A DNA stretch of 64,000 bases from Rhizobacter sp. Root404 (GCF_001425865.1 NZ_LMDS01000001.1:920921-984920), one strand, 5' to 3'. Positions 17,202 to 26,145 are shown, counted from the first letter of the stretch. Notes: generated from the sequence alone by a model not told the origin. Numbers and translations: made by a program.

Positions 17202-18862
17202 TCGACCGCTACGCCGAACTGCACCGCGAATTCCGCTGGCACGTCCCGGCCGACTTCAACATCGCCGAGGTCTGCTGCGCGCGCTGGGCGCGCGACACGC
17301 CCGAGGCGATCGCGATCCGCCACGAGCACGAGGAGGGCCGGCAGGCGAACCACACCTACCGCGATCTGCAGCGCGAAGCGAATCGTCTGTCCAACGCGTT
17401 GAAGCGCCTCGGCGTTGCGCGCGGCGACCGGGTCGCGATCGTGATGCCGCAGCGCTTCGAGACCGCGGTCGCGCACATCGCGCTGTACCAGCTCGGCGCG
17501 GTCGCGATGCCGCTGTCGATGCTGTTCGGCCCCGAGGCGCTGGAATACCGGCTCAACGACAGCGACGCGCGCATCGCGCTCGTCGACGAAAGCGGCATCG
17601 CCAACCTGCGCGAGGCGCGGCCGGCGTGCCCGGCGTTGCGCACCGTGATCGCGGTGGGCGGCGCCCAGGGGCAGGGCGACCTGGACTGGACCGCCGCATG
17701 CGAGCGGGAACGCGCCACCTTCGCGGCCGTCAGGACCGCCTGCGACGACGCCGCGGTGCTGATCTACACCAGCGGCACCACCGGGCCGCCGAAGGGCGCG
17801 CTGATCCCGCACCGCGCGCTGATCGGCAACCTGAGCGGCTTTGTCGCGAGCCAGAACTGGTTTCCGCAGGATGACGCGGTGTTCTGGAGTCCCGCGGACT
17901 GGGCGTGGACCGGCGGGCTGATGGACGCGCTGCTGCCGACCCTGTATTTCGGCCGCCCCATCGTCGGCTACCAGGGCCGCTTCTCGCCCGAGACCGCGTT
18001 CGGCCTGATGGAACGCCATCGCGTCACCCACACCTTCCTGTTCCCGACCGCGCTGAAGGCGATGATGAAGGCGGTGCCGGCGCCGCGCGATCGCTACGCG
18101 CTGCGCCTGCGCGCGATCATGAGCGCCGGCGAGGCCGTCGGCGACGCGGTGTTCGCGTGGTGCCAGCAGGCGCTCGCGGTGCCGGTCAACGAGATGTTCG
18201 GCCAGACCGAGATGAACTACATCGTCGGCAACTCGCACGCGCAGTGGCCGGCGCGCCCGGGCAGCATGGGCCGCCCGTACCCCGGCCACCGCGTCGCGGT
18301 GATCGACGACGCGGGCCAGGAATGCCCGCGCGGCACGCCCGGCGACGTCGCGCTGCACCGCCGCGACATCCACGGCGACCCGGACCCGATCTTCTTCCTC
18401 GGCTACTGGAAGAACGAGGCCGCGACGCGCGCCAAGTTCACCGATGATCCGACCGACAGCTGGTGTCGCACCGGCGACATGGCAGTGATGGATGCCGACG
18501 GCTACCTCTGGTACCACGGCCGCAGCGACGACGTGTTCAAGGCCGCCGGCTACCGCATCGGCCCGAGCGAGATCGAGAACTGCCTGGTCAAGCACGCCGC
18601 GGTCGCGAACGCCGCAGTGGTTCCCAAGCCCGACGCCGAGCGCGGCGCGGTCGTCAAGGCCTTCGTCGTGCTCGCGCCCGGCTTCGCCGGCACGCCGGCA
18701 CTGGTCGAGGTACTGCAGCGTCACGTGCGCGGCAAGCTGGCGCCGTACGAATACCCGAAGGAGATCGAGTTCATCGACGCGCTGCCGATGACGACCACCG
18801 GCAAGGTGCAGCGACGGGTGCTGCGCTTGCAGGAAGAAGCGCGGGCCGCGGCGCAACGCTGA
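17198..18862 (+). CDS. AMP-forming acyl-CoA synthetase (acetyl-CoA synthetase-like)
   Basis: 554 aa. The adenylate-forming P-loop is YTSGTTGPPKG (190-200). NEMFGQTEMNY forms the ATP/acyl site, WCRTGD and the hinge YHGRSDDVFKAAGYRIG follow, and the C-terminal catalytic Lys536 lies in TTGKVQRR. The WSPADWAWTGGL segment is typical of medium or short acyl-CoA ligases close to acetyl-CoA synthetase. It starts inside the acetyltransferase stop, so the pair is coupled. It converges on sauT. Confidence 0.92.
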   Translation: MIDRYAELHREFRWHVPADFNIAEVCCARWARDTPEAIAIRHEHEEGRQANHTYRDLQREANRLSNALKRLGVARGDRVAIVMPQRFETAVAHIALYQLGAVAMPLSMLFGPEALEYRLNDSDARIALVDESGIANLREARPACPALRTVIAVGGAQGQGDLDWTAACERERATFAAVRTACDDAAVLIYTSGTTGPPKGALIPHRALIGNLSGFVASQNWFPQDDAVFWSPADWAWTGGLMDALLPTLYFGRPIVGYQGRFSPETAFGLMERHRVTHTFLFPTALKAMMKAVPAPRDRYALRLRAIMSAGEAVGDAVFAWCQQALAVPVNEMFGQTEMNYIVGNSHAQWPARPGSMGRPYPGHRVAVIDDAGQECPRGTPGDVALHRRDIHGDPDPIFFLGYWKNEAATRAKFTDDPTDSWCRTGDMAVMDADGYLWYHGRSDDVFKAAGYRIGPSEIENCLVKHAAVANAAVVPKPDAERGAVVKAFVVLAPGFAGTPALVEVLQRHVRGKLAPYEYPKEIEFIDALPMTTTGKVQRRVLRLQEEARAAAQR

Positions 18863-18863
18863 A

Positions 18864-18894
18864 GCCGCTCGGGGACCGGTCGGCCGAGAGCGGC
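18864..18894. terminator. Hairpin between convergent acyl-CoA synthetase and sauT
   Basis: GCCGCTC (18864-18870) and GAGCGGC (18888-18894) form a 7-bp GC stem in the 62-nt convergent gap. It could stop transcription from both sides; neither side has a U-tract. Confidence 0.4.
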
Positions 18895-18924
18895 GCGCGC
18901 GCGGTTCGGTGTGTCGGCGACGCG

Positions 18925-20427
18925 TCAGTCCGGCAGATCGAGCAGCTTCAGTCGCTGCACCTTGCCCGACGGCCCGCGCGGCAGTTCGGTCACGAAGCGC
19001 AGCCGCTTCGGCGTCTTGTAGCGGCCGAGGTGCTCGAGGCAGAACCCGCGCAGCTCGTCCTCGCTGCAGACGGCGCCCTCGCGCAGCACCACGCAGGCCA
19101 TGATCTCCTGGCCGTAGTGCGGGTCGGGGATGCCGACCGCGGCGGCGTCCAGCACGGCCGGGTGCGCGAGCAGCGCTTCGTCGATCTCGCGCGGGGCGAT
19201 GTTCTCGCCGCCCTTGATGATCAGCTCCTTGATGCGGCCGGTGACGAAGAAGAAGCCGTCGGCGTCGCGGTGGCCGAGGTCGCCGGTGCGCAGCCAGCCG
19301 TCGGGCGTGAAGCTGGCGCGGGTCGCGGCCTCGTTCTTGTAATAGCCGCGCATCACGTTCGGGCCGCGGATCGCGAGTTCGCCGGTCGTGCCGTCCGGCA
19401 CCGGCTGCAGCGCGGCGTCGACGATGCGGGCTTCGCAACCCGAGGCGCGGCCGACCGAGCCGAGCTTGCGCTGCGCCGGATCGACCGGGTTCGAGAACGA
19501 CGGCGCGACCGTCTCGGTCAGCCCCATCGTCTCGATGATGCCGATGCCGAACTTGGCTTCGAACGCACGGTGGTGCTCGGGCGGCAGCGCTGCCGACGCG
19601 CTGCGGCAGAAGCGGATCGATTCGGTCTGCGCGCGCGGCGGCGTCTCGCCTTCGAGCAGGTACGAGATCATGGTCGGCACCAGGTTGATCCAGGTGCATC
19701 CGGCCGCCTGCTCCCAGAAGCGCGCGGCCGAGAACTTCGGTGGCATCGCGAGGCTGCCGCCGTGCGCGAGCGGCGCCAGCATCGTCACCGCGAACGCGTT
19801 GATGTGGTACAGCGGCAGCACTGCGAGCACGCGGTCCGCAGCGGTCAGGCCGTGCTCGGCGCTGATCGCCTGCGCGTTCGCGGCCAGGTTGGCTTGGGTC
19901 AGCATCACGCCCTTGGGCACGCCGGTCGTGCCGGACGTGTACATCAGCAGCGCGACGGCGTCGGGTGCCGGCGCGGGCAGCGCCGCCTCGGCCGCTTCAC
20001 CGGGCAGTTGCGCGCCGTCGGGATCGGCGACGATCACCGCGACGTCGCGGTCGAGCCCGGCGAGCAGCGCCTGCACCCGTTCGGCCCACTCGGGCGCCAC
20101 GACCACCAGCTTGCAATCCGAGTGGCCGAGCACGTAGCGCATCTGCTCCGGCTGCGACAGCAGGTTGACCGGGTTCACCGTCAGCCCCGCATGCATCGCG
20201 CCGAGCAGCACGCGCAGCGTCTGCAGGCCGTTGGGCATCACCAGCGAGACCGTGTCGCCCGCGCGCAGCCCGTGCGCCTGCAGCAGCGCGCCGATGCGCC
20301 GGCACGAGCGCGCGAGCTCGCCGTAGCTCAGCGTGGCGCCGTTCGGCACGCCGAGCGCGTAGACCGCGCCGGGCGCCAACGCGGCGCGCGCCTCGATCAG
20401 CGCATGGACGGTGTGGTCGACGCTCAC
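18925..20427 (-). CDS. sauT: Sulfoacetate-CoA ligase-like AMP-forming synthetase (SauT)
   Basis: 500 aa. Adenylation loop YTSGTTGVPKG (163-173), ATP-binding GLTETVAPSFSNP, WLRTGD, hinge GRIKELIIKGGENIAPREID, and catalytic Lys489 in PSGKVQRLK. The start is GTG, overlapping the sauS stop by 4 nt (GTGA). In Cupriavidus necator the sauRSTU cluster has an acyl-CoA ligase (SauT) beside an acylating aldehyde dehydrogenase (SauS) and an IclR regulator (SauR), the same set as here. The proposed reaction is sulfoacetate + ATP + CoA to sulfoacetyl-CoA. Context supports the name more than sequence does; another carboxylate is possible. Confidence 0.72.
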   Translation of the reverse strand: MSVDHTVHALIEARAALAPGAVYALGVPNGATLSYGELARSCRRIGALLQAHGLRAGDTVSLVMPNGLQTLRVLLGAMHAGLTVNPVNLLSQPEQMRYVLGHSDCKLVVVAPEWAERVQALLAGLDRDVAVIVADPDGAQLPGEAAEAALPAPAPDAVALLMYTSGTTGVPKGVMLTQANLAANAQAISAEHGLTAADRVLAVLPLYHINAFAVTMLAPLAHGGSLAMPPKFSAARFWEQAAGCTWINLVPTMISYLLEGETPPRAQTESIRFCRSASAALPPEHHRAFEAKFGIGIIETMGLTETVAPSFSNPVDPAQRKLGSVGRASGCEARIVDAALQPVPDGTTGELAIRGPNVMRGYYKNEAATRASFTPDGWLRTGDLGHRDADGFFFVTGRIKELIIKGGENIAPREIDEALLAHPAVLDAAAVGIPDPHYGQEIMACVVLREGAVCSEDELRGFCLEHLGRYKTPKRLRFVTELPRGPSGKVQRLKLLDLPD

Positions 20428-21842
20428 TGCGCGCCGTGGCGCGCGAAGAACGCGCCGAAGATGTCCTGCTCGGTCGGCACGCGCTCGGGGATCGGCCGCG
20501 AGATGCGCGTGATGTTCAGGTAGTGGCGGTAGTTCATGTTGTCGGAGAAGGTGTTGCGGCCCCAGGTGCCGCAGCCCATCGACAGCGAGAACGGCAGCCC
20601 GTTGTCGAAGCTGCCGCCGGTGGCGATGCAGTGCGCCTGGTCGACGATCACGCGCGACACCGGCAGCGTCAGCCCGAGCTGCAGCGCGCGTTCGGGCACG
20701 CGGCTGTGCAGGCCGACGGAATGGCCGGCGCCCTCGAACGCATAGATCTCGGCGACGATGCGCGCCGCCGCGTCGAAATCCGCCGCGCCGAAGAGCGCCA
20801 GCACAGGGCTCAGCTTCTCGCCCGAGAAGGGATGCTCGTGGCCGATGCCGTCTTCCTCGACCATCAGGATCCGCGGCTGGCGCGCGGCGATGTCGGCCCA
20901 GCCGGCCTTGCGTGCGATCTCGGTGGCCGACTGGCCGATCACCGCCGGCGACAGCTTGCCCTCCGGCCACATCAGCGCCTGCAGCGTGGTCTTCTGCGCG
21001 GCGTCGAGCAGCACCGCGCCGCGCGCCTCGAGCGCGGCGATCGTCGCGGCGCGCACCGCGTCGATCAACACCAGGCTGTTCTCTGACGAGCAGCTGGTCG
21101 CGTTGTCGAAGGTCTTGGATTGCACGATGCGGTCGGCCGCGAGCGCGACATCCGCGGTCTCGTCGACGATCCCCGCCACGTTGCCGGCGCCGACGCCGAA
21201 CGCCGGCGTGCCGCTCGCATACGCCGCGCGCACGTTGGCCTGCGAGCCGGTCGCGACAACCAGGTCGCACAGCTTCATCAGCTCGGCAGTCGACTGCTTG
21301 GTGATCGGCGACGGCAGCAGCTGCACCAGGTCGCGCGGCGCGCCGACCCGGTCGAGCTGCGCGTGGATGAACTCGACCAGCCGCGCTGCCGTGCTCCAGC
21401 CCTTCGGCGACGGCGCGACGATCACCGCGTTGCGGCCCTTGAGCGCGTTGAGGATCTTGTTCGCCGGCGTCGCGCCCGGGTTGGTCGACGGCGTGATCGC
21501 GCACACCACGCCGACCGGCCGCGCGATCTCGACGATGCCGCGCGCCGCGTCTTCGGCGATCACGCCGACCGAGCGCGCATGCTGCAGATCGCGCAGCAGG
21601 CCGAAGGTCTTGCGGTGGTTCTTGCGGATCTTGTCGTCGACGTTGCCGATGCCGGTGTCGGCGACGGCCAGCTCGGCGAGCTCGCGGTTGCGGCCGGGCT
21701 CGATGATGGCCCAGCCGGCCGCGGTGACGGCCATGTCCACCTGCTCCTGCGACCAGGTCTCGTAGACGCGCTGTGCGGCGCGGGCGCGCGCGACGAGCGC
21801 GGCGACGGGGGAGTCGGAAACGACGGATTCAACGCGGTTCAT
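20424..21842 (-). CDS. sauS: Acylating sulfoacetaldehyde dehydrogenase (SauS)
   Basis: 472 aa. Belongs to the acylating aldehyde dehydrogenase branch (EutE/AdhE-N/SauS type). NAD-binding and structural motifs are CAITPSTNPGATPANKILNA and ATGSQANVRAAYASGTPAFG, and nucleophile Cys251 lies in SCSSENS. The C-terminal VSRVIVDQAHCIATGGSFDN is characteristic of the family. It interconverts sulfoacetyl-CoA and sulfoacetaldehyde with NAD(P)H, delivering sulfoacetaldehyde for Xsc, encoded at 29795. It starts 10 nt after the bug gene and overlaps sauT. Confidence 0.78.
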   Translation of the reverse strand: MNRVESVVSDSPVAALVARARAAQRVYETWSQEQVDMAVTAAGWAIIEPGRNRELAELAVADTGIGNVDDKIRKNHRKTFGLLRDLQHARSVGVIAEDAARGIVEIARPVGVVCAITPSTNPGATPANKILNALKGRNAVIVAPSPKGWSTAARLVEFIHAQLDRVGAPRDLVQLLPSPITKQSTAELMKLCDLVVATGSQANVRAAYASGTPAFGVGAGNVAGIVDETADVALAADRIVQSKTFDNATSCSSENSLVLIDAVRAATIAALEARGAVLLDAAQKTTLQALMWPEGKLSPAVIGQSATEIARKAGWADIAARQPRILMVEEDGIGHEHPFSGEKLSPVLALFGAADFDAAARIVAEIYAFEGAGHSVGLHSRVPERALQLGLTLPVSRVIVDQAHCIATGGSFDNGLPFSLSMGCGTWGRNTFSDNMNYRHYLNITRISRPIPERVPTEQDIFGAFFARHGAQ

Positions 21843-21852
21843 GTGCTTGTTC

Positions 21853-22842
21853 TCAATCGGCCCGGATGTTGGCGTCCTTCGCCAGTTTCGCCCACTTGAC
21901 CAGTTCGGCGTCGACGATCTTGCCGAGCGCCTGCGGCGTGCCGCCCACGCCCTCGCTGCCCTGGGCCAGCAGCTTCTCGCGGATGTCCGGCTCGCGCACG
22001 ATCGTGTTCAGCGCGGCGTTGAGCTTGTCGATGATCGCCTTCGGCGTCTTCGCCGGCACGAACATCGCGTACCAGGAGTCGACCTCGAAGTCGGCGACGC
22101 CGGCTTCCTGCATCGTCGGCACGTCGGGGAAGGCCGCGCTGCGCTTGACGGTCGAGACCGCCAGCGCCTTCAGCTTGCCGGTTTTGACGAACTGCGCCGC
22201 GGCCGGGATCGAGACCCACAGCAGCGGCACCTGGCCGCCCATCACGTCGGTGACGGCCGGGCCGCCGCCGCGGTAGGGCACGTGGGTCATCTTGGTGCCG
22301 GTGCGCAGCTTGAAAAGCTCGCCGGCGAGGTGGCCCGGCGAGCCGTTGCCGACCGAGGCGAACGACAGGCTGTCGGGCTTGGCCTTGGCCAGCGCGATCA
22401 GCTCGGCGACGTTGTTGACCGGCAGCTGATTGTTCGCGACCAGGATCTGCGGCAGCGACGCGACCGTGCCGACCGGCTCGAAATCCTTCACCGTGTTGAA
22501 CGGCAGCTTCGGGTAGATCGACGGGTTGATCGTGTGCGAGGACAGCGTGAACAGCACGGTGTAGCCGTCCGACGGCGCCTTCGCGACCACGTCGGTGCCG
22601 AGCGAGCCGGCCGCGCCGCCGCGGTTCTCGATGATGATCGGCTGGCCCAGTGTGTTCTGGAAGCGCTCCTGCACGATGCGCGCGATCACGTCGGTGCCGC
22701 CGCCGGGCGGGTAGGGCACGACGAAGCGGATCGGCTTGTCGGGCCAGTGCTGCTGCGCGTGTGCGGCGGGCGCGACGCAGGCGGCCGCGGCGACCAGGGT
22801 GGCCATCACGGCCGAATGGGCCCAGCGATTCAGAATGCTCAT
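21853..22842 (-). CDS. Bug/TctC-type tripartite tricarboxylate transporter binding protein
   Basis: 329 aa. A signal peptide (about 1-29) is followed by the Bug hallmark KPIRFVVPYPPGGGTDVIAR. The rest keeps the family pattern (GGAAGSLGTDVVAKAPSDGYT, LPQILVANN). AAGGAG precedes the ATG, which overlaps the iclR stop by 4 nt (ATGA). It would capture a carboxylate, plausibly sulfoacetate, in the periplasm. No TctA/TctB membrane partners are in the window, as is common for the very numerous Bug proteins of Burkholderiales. Confidence 0.88.
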   Translation of the reverse strand: MSILNRWAHSAVMATLVAAAACVAPAAHAQQHWPDKPIRFVVPYPPGGGTDVIARIVQERFQNTLGQPIIIENRGGAAGSLGTDVVAKAPSDGYTVLFTLSSHTINPSIYPKLPFNTVKDFEPVGTVASLPQILVANNQLPVNNVAELIALAKAKPDSLSFASVGNGSPGHLAGELFKLRTGTKMTHVPYRGGGPAVTDVMGGQVPLLWVSIPAAAQFVKTGKLKALAVSTVKRSAAFPDVPTMQEAGVADFEVDSWYAMFVPAKTPKAIIDKLNAALNTIVREPDIREKLLAQGSEGVGGTPQALGKIVDAELVKWAKLAKDANIRAD

Positions 22843-23639
22843 TCCGGTCTCCTTTTGTGGGGCGCCGGCAGGGGTGCCGGCGCGGTTCTCGATCGATATC
22901 CCAGGGCCGCGCTCGCCTCGGCCGCGCAGCCGAGCAGCGCGGCAGCGAACTGGCGCGCCTGGACGCGCGCGAAACGGATCGACGGCACGCTCATGCCGAC
23001 GGCGGCCACCGCGTCGCCCCGCGCGTCGCGCAGCACCGCGCCGAGGCCGCAGACGCCGAGGCGCCACTCCTCGCGGTTCTCGGCGACGCCGGCGGCGCGC
23101 ACGCGCTGCATCTCGGCGTCGAGGCGCTTGAAGTCGGTGATCGTGTTCGGCGTGTGCGCCACGAGCTTGCCGAGCCGCTCGCGCAGGCCGGCCGCATCAA
23201 GCTGCGCGGCGGCGAGCAGCGCCTTGCCCGACGCGACGCAGTAGGCCGGCGCGCGCCCGCCGATGCGCGAGTACGCCGCCACCGGCAGCGGGCTGTCGAA
23301 CTTGTCGAGGTAGACGATCTCGGTGCCGTCGAGCGCGGCCAGGTGGATCGTCTCGCCGGTGGTGCGCGCCAGCGCGGCCAGCTGCGGGCGGACCAGCGCG
23401 GTGATGTCGGTCGCCTGGCTGACCAGCGCGCCGAGCTCGAACAGGCGCAGGCCGGCGCGGTAGGAGCTGGTGGCGTCGTCCTGCGTGGCCCAGCCGCATT
23501 CGACTAGCGTCTGCAGTGTGCGGTGCGCGTTGCTGCGCGCCAGGCCGAACGCCTGCGCGACTTCGGTCGCGCGGCAGTCCCGCTGCTGGCGGGCCAGCCA
23601 GTCGAGTACCGCGAGGCCTTTGGCGAGGGTGGAGTCCAA
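22839..23639 (-). CDS. IclR-family transcriptional regulator (SauR-like)
   Basis: 266 aa with a TTG start; no ATG or GTG is available near the helix-turn-helix. The N-terminal winged helix spans about 1-65 (ATEVAQAFGLARSNAHRTLQTL), and the IclR effector domain follows (GETIHLAALDGTEIVYLDK; YCVASGKALLAA). It is first in iclR-bug-sauS-sauT with ATGA coupling, so it is probably autoregulated. It corresponds in place and family to SauR of C. necator. A near-palindrome lies 29 nt upstream. Confidence 0.88.
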   Translation of the reverse strand: MDSTLAKGLAVLDWLARQQRDCRATEVAQAFGLARSNAHRTLQTLVECGWATQDDATSSYRAGLRLFELGALVSQATDITALVRPQLAALARTTGETIHLAALDGTEIVYLDKFDSPLPVAAYSRIGGRAPAYCVASGKALLAAAQLDAAGLRERLGKLVAHTPNTITDFKRLDAEMQRVRAAGVAENREEWRLGVCGLGAVLRDARGDAVAAVGMSVPSIRFARVQARQFAAALLGCAAEASAALGYRSRTAPAPLPAPHKRRPE

Positions 23640-23667
23640 GAGGATGGTGACCTGATCGTGTGGCCGT

Positions 23668-23704
23668 GTTCCAAATATTGGGACAGCGTGCCTTTATATG
23701 GAAC
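23668..23704. promoter_or_regulatory. Candidate IclR operator upstream of the sau-type operon
   Basis: A 17-bp near-palindrome reads GTTCCAAATATTGGGAC (23668-23684). Its left arm GTTCCA also pairs with TGGAAC at 23699-23704. The segment is markedly AT-richer than its surroundings and lies just upstream of the TTG start. Spacing and symmetry suit an IclR-type dimer. Confidence 0.45.
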
Positions 23705-23742
23705 AAGCTTAGGCGTTGCAGCGCGACTCGTCAATGCGGCTG

Positions 23743-23754
23743 ACCCTGCAGGGT
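23743..23754. promoter_or_regulatory. Perfect 12-bp palindrome upstream of the GAF gene
   Basis: ACCCTGCAGGGT ends 23 nt before the GAF-protein ATG, upstream of its AGGAAAGGGG ribosome site. Possible operator; no regulator is identified. Confidence 0.25.
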
Positions 23755-23777
23755 GATCGGCAGGAAAGGGGTCCGGT

Positions 23778-24257
23778 ATGTCAACCCACGTACACTGCGC
23801 CATGACCGGCACCCGAAACATCGACGCCTTCAAGTCGACTCTCGCCTTGGCGGGCGCGGACAGCGCCCTGGGGTTTCTGAACGCGGGCGTGCCGCACCGC
23901 TACTCCGCGGTCTACCGCCTCGAAGGCGAGGTGCTTCGGAACGTGTTGTTGCACGACAAGGTCGGAGAAATTCGTCCGTCCTACCTGGCCGAGGTGCCGT
24001 TCGAGACCAGCTTCTGCCAGTTCGTGCTGCGCGACGGGCACTTCAAGACCAGCGATTCCGCGGCCGACCGGCGCCTGGACGGCCACCCCTACCAGGGCGT
24101 GATGGTCAGCTACCACGGCGTGCCGATCGTCTCGGACGGCGAGGTCTGGGGCACGCTGTGCCACTTCGATGTCGCGGCCCAGCCGCTCACCGATCGGGAG
24201 TTCGAGTTGCTCCGCGAGGCCGCCGCCGTCACGCCGGGATTTGCGGTTCCCGGCTGA
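23778..24257 (+). CDS. GAF-domain protein
   Basis: 159 aa, essentially a single GAF domain (about 20-150). Characteristic segments are HRYSAVYRLEGEVLRNVLLHD, ETSFCQFVLRDGHFKTSDSA and WGTLCHFDVAAQPLTDREFELL. The pattern resembles small stand-alone GAF proteins that bind a ligand or sense redox state; no output domain is attached. AGGAAAGGGG precedes the chosen ATG. A later in-frame ATG at 23802 is possible. It is divergent from the sau-type operon and converges on the RraA-like gene. Confidence 0.75.
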   Translation: MSTHVHCAMTGTRNIDAFKSTLALAGADSALGFLNAGVPHRYSAVYRLEGEVLRNVLLHDKVGEIRPSYLAEVPFETSFCQFVLRDGHFKTSDSAADRRLDGHPYQGVMVSYHGVPIVSDGEVWGTLCHFDVAAQPLTDREFELLREAAAVTPGFAVPG

Positions 24258-24299
24258 CCGAACGCGCGGGCCGGCCATGCCGATCGGTTCGAGTCGGCG

Positions 24300-24947
24300 C
24301 TAGAACACGCGGTACCGGAGATAGGCCGCCTGAGGGTCCTCGCCGGCGCGGATGGCGCGCACCATGTCCCCTTCGGTCGCCATCTTGCGCTCGGCCGCCG
24401 CCACCACCGCCTCCACCTCGCCCGCGCCGATGAGAATGGCGCCGTCGCGGTCGGCCAGCACATGGTCGTCCGGCAGGACCTGCAGGCCGCCGATCGCCAC
24501 CGGCTGCTCGAACGCCTCGGCGCGCCACGCGCAGACGATGTCGATCGGCGTGGCGAATCGGGCAAAGACCGGGAAGCCCTGGTCGATCACCGCCTGGATG
24601 TCGCGGCAGCCTCCGTCGACGATGTAGCCGCGCACGCCCTTGAGCTTCAGGGCTTCGGCGGACAGCCCGCCGAACAGCGCGCGCGTGTCGTCCTGCGGCT
24701 GGCACACCACGACGTGCCCGGACGGCACGCGCGACAGCAAGCCGGCCCATTCGTACAGCGAGGTGTGCTTGTCCAGCGTCGGATCCGGCCGGCCCCGGAT
24801 GGTGAATACCGGGCCCGCGGCCCGCATCGTCGGCTCCAGCCCGACGATGGTCCGCGGCAGCACGCGCAGGGGCAGGCCCAGGTCCTTCATCACGTCGTGC
24901 ACCACGGCGCTGTGGCAGGCCTGCAGGCGGTCGGCAAGGGTCGTCAT
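24300..24947 (-). CDS. RraA/HMG-aldolase-like family protein
   Basis: 215 aa. The core motif KGVRGYIVDGGCRDIQAV includes the GGxxRD substrate- and metal-binding element of the RraA / 4-hydroxy-4-methyl-2-oxoglutarate aldolase superfamily. LPDDHVLADRDGAILI is also typical. Members cleave pyruvate-type aldols or inhibit RNase E; without the rest of a meta-cleavage pathway nearby, the substrate is undetermined. Confidence 0.82.
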   Translation of the reverse strand: MTTLADRLQACHSAVVHDVMKDLGLPLRVLPRTIVGLEPTMRAAGPVFTIRGRPDPTLDKHTSLYEWAGLLSRVPSGHVVVCQPQDDTRALFGGLSAEALKLKGVRGYIVDGGCRDIQAVIDQGFPVFARFATPIDIVCAWRAEAFEQPVAIGGLQVLPDDHVLADRDGAILIGAGEVEAVVAAAERKMATEGDMVRAIRAGEDPQAAYLRYRVF

Positions 24948-25014
24948 CGGTTGTCCTTTCTGGAACGGGGCAGCTCGGGATGGGCGCTGCGCACAGCGTC
25001 ACATTCTCGGTGCG

Positions 25015-25037
25015 ACGGGCCGGTGCGACCGGCCCGT
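25015..25037. repeat. Perfect 10-bp hairpin upstream of the pirin gene
   Basis: ACGGGCCGGT (25015-25024) and ACCGGCCCGT (25028-25037) are exact inverse complements with a GCG loop, in the divergent gap between the RraA-like and pirin genes. It ends 36 nt before the pirin ATG. Either an operator or a leader hairpin. Confidence 0.4.
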
Positions 25038-25073
25038 GGGCGAGGTCTTGCGGCTTCGGCGAAGATGGCGCGC

Positions 25074-26114
25074 ATGACGACGCCCGACCCCGTACTGCAG
25101 ATCGCGCCCCTCGGCTTCCCGTGGGCGACGATCGATCCGTTCCTCTTCTGCGTGTACCACGACGATGCCTACCCGCGCGGCAACGCGCACTTCGAGCCCG
25201 ACGCCTCGCTGGCCGGCCGCCAGCTCGGTCAGGACTTCGCCGGCAAGGACGGCTGGCGCATGTACCACGGCCTGCAGGTGCCCGGCTTCCCGTCGCACCC
25301 GCACCGCGGGTTCGAGACGGTGACGATCGTGCGCCGGGGGCTGATCGATCACTCCGATTCGCTGGGTGCCGCGGCCCGCTTCGGCGGCGGCGATGTGCAG
25401 TGGCTCACCGCCGGCCGGGGCATCGTGCATGCCGAGATGTTCCCGCTGCTCGATCGCGAGGCAGCCAACCCGCTCGAGCTGTTCCAGATCTGGCTCAACC
25501 TGCCGGCGCGCAGCAAGTTCGTGCCGCCGCACTTCACGATGTTCTGGTCGGAGCAGATTCCGCACGCGGTCGGCGCCGACGGTGGCACGCAGGTCAGCTG
25601 CATCGCCGGCCGCTATGCCGATGCGACGGCGGCGCTCGCGCCGCTGGCGCCGCCGCCCGATTCGTATGCCTCGCAGCCCGATTCGGACCTGGCGATCTGG
25701 ACGCTGAAGCTGCAGCCCGGTGCGCGCTGGAGGTTGCCCGCCGCCCGCGGCGTCGGGACGCGCCGCAAGCTCTACTTCTTCAAGGGCGAGCGCATGACCC
25801 TCGGCGGCCGGCCGGTCGAGGCGGCCGCCGCGATCGAGTTGCGCGCGGATGCCGAGGTCGAGCTGGTGAACGGCCCGACGACGAGCGAGCTGCTGATGCT
25901 GCAAGGCCGGCCGATCGGCGAGCCGGTGGCGCAATACGGCCCGTTCGTGATGAACACCGAGCAGGAACTGAAGCAGGCCTTCGCCGACTACCAGCGCACC
26001 CAGTTCGGCGGCTGGCCGTGGCCCGACGACGCGCCCGTCCACGGCGGCACACGCGAGCGCTTCGCCCGGCATGCGGACGGGCGGGTCGAGACCTGGCCCG
26101 CGCAGGACGCCTGA
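25074..26114 (+). CDS. Pirin-family cupin protein
   Basis: 346 aa. Two-domain cupin of the pirin type: the metal-site region is FPSHPHRGFETVTIVRRG, with DVQWLTAGRGIVHAEMF following, and a C-terminal domain contains FGGWPWP. Pirins bind a metal and some are quercetin dioxygenases; no activity can be assigned. I use the ATG giving MTTPDP; an in-frame ATG 9 nt upstream is equally possible. Confidence 0.87.
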   Translation: MTTPDPVLQIAPLGFPWATIDPFLFCVYHDDAYPRGNAHFEPDASLAGRQLGQDFAGKDGWRMYHGLQVPGFPSHPHRGFETVTIVRRGLIDHSDSLGAAARFGGGDVQWLTAGRGIVHAEMFPLLDREAANPLELFQIWLNLPARSKFVPPHFTMFWSEQIPHAVGADGGTQVSCIAGRYADATAALAPLAPPPDSYASQPDSDLAIWTLKLQPGARWRLPAARGVGTRRKLYFFKGERMTLGGRPVEAAAAIELRADAEVELVNGPTTSELLMLQGRPIGEPVAQYGPFVMNTEQELKQAFADYQRTQFGGWPWPDDAPVHGGTRERFARHADGRVETWPAQDA

Positions 26115-26145
26115 GGCGCAGTAGCCGGGGACTGGCCTGCGGGGA

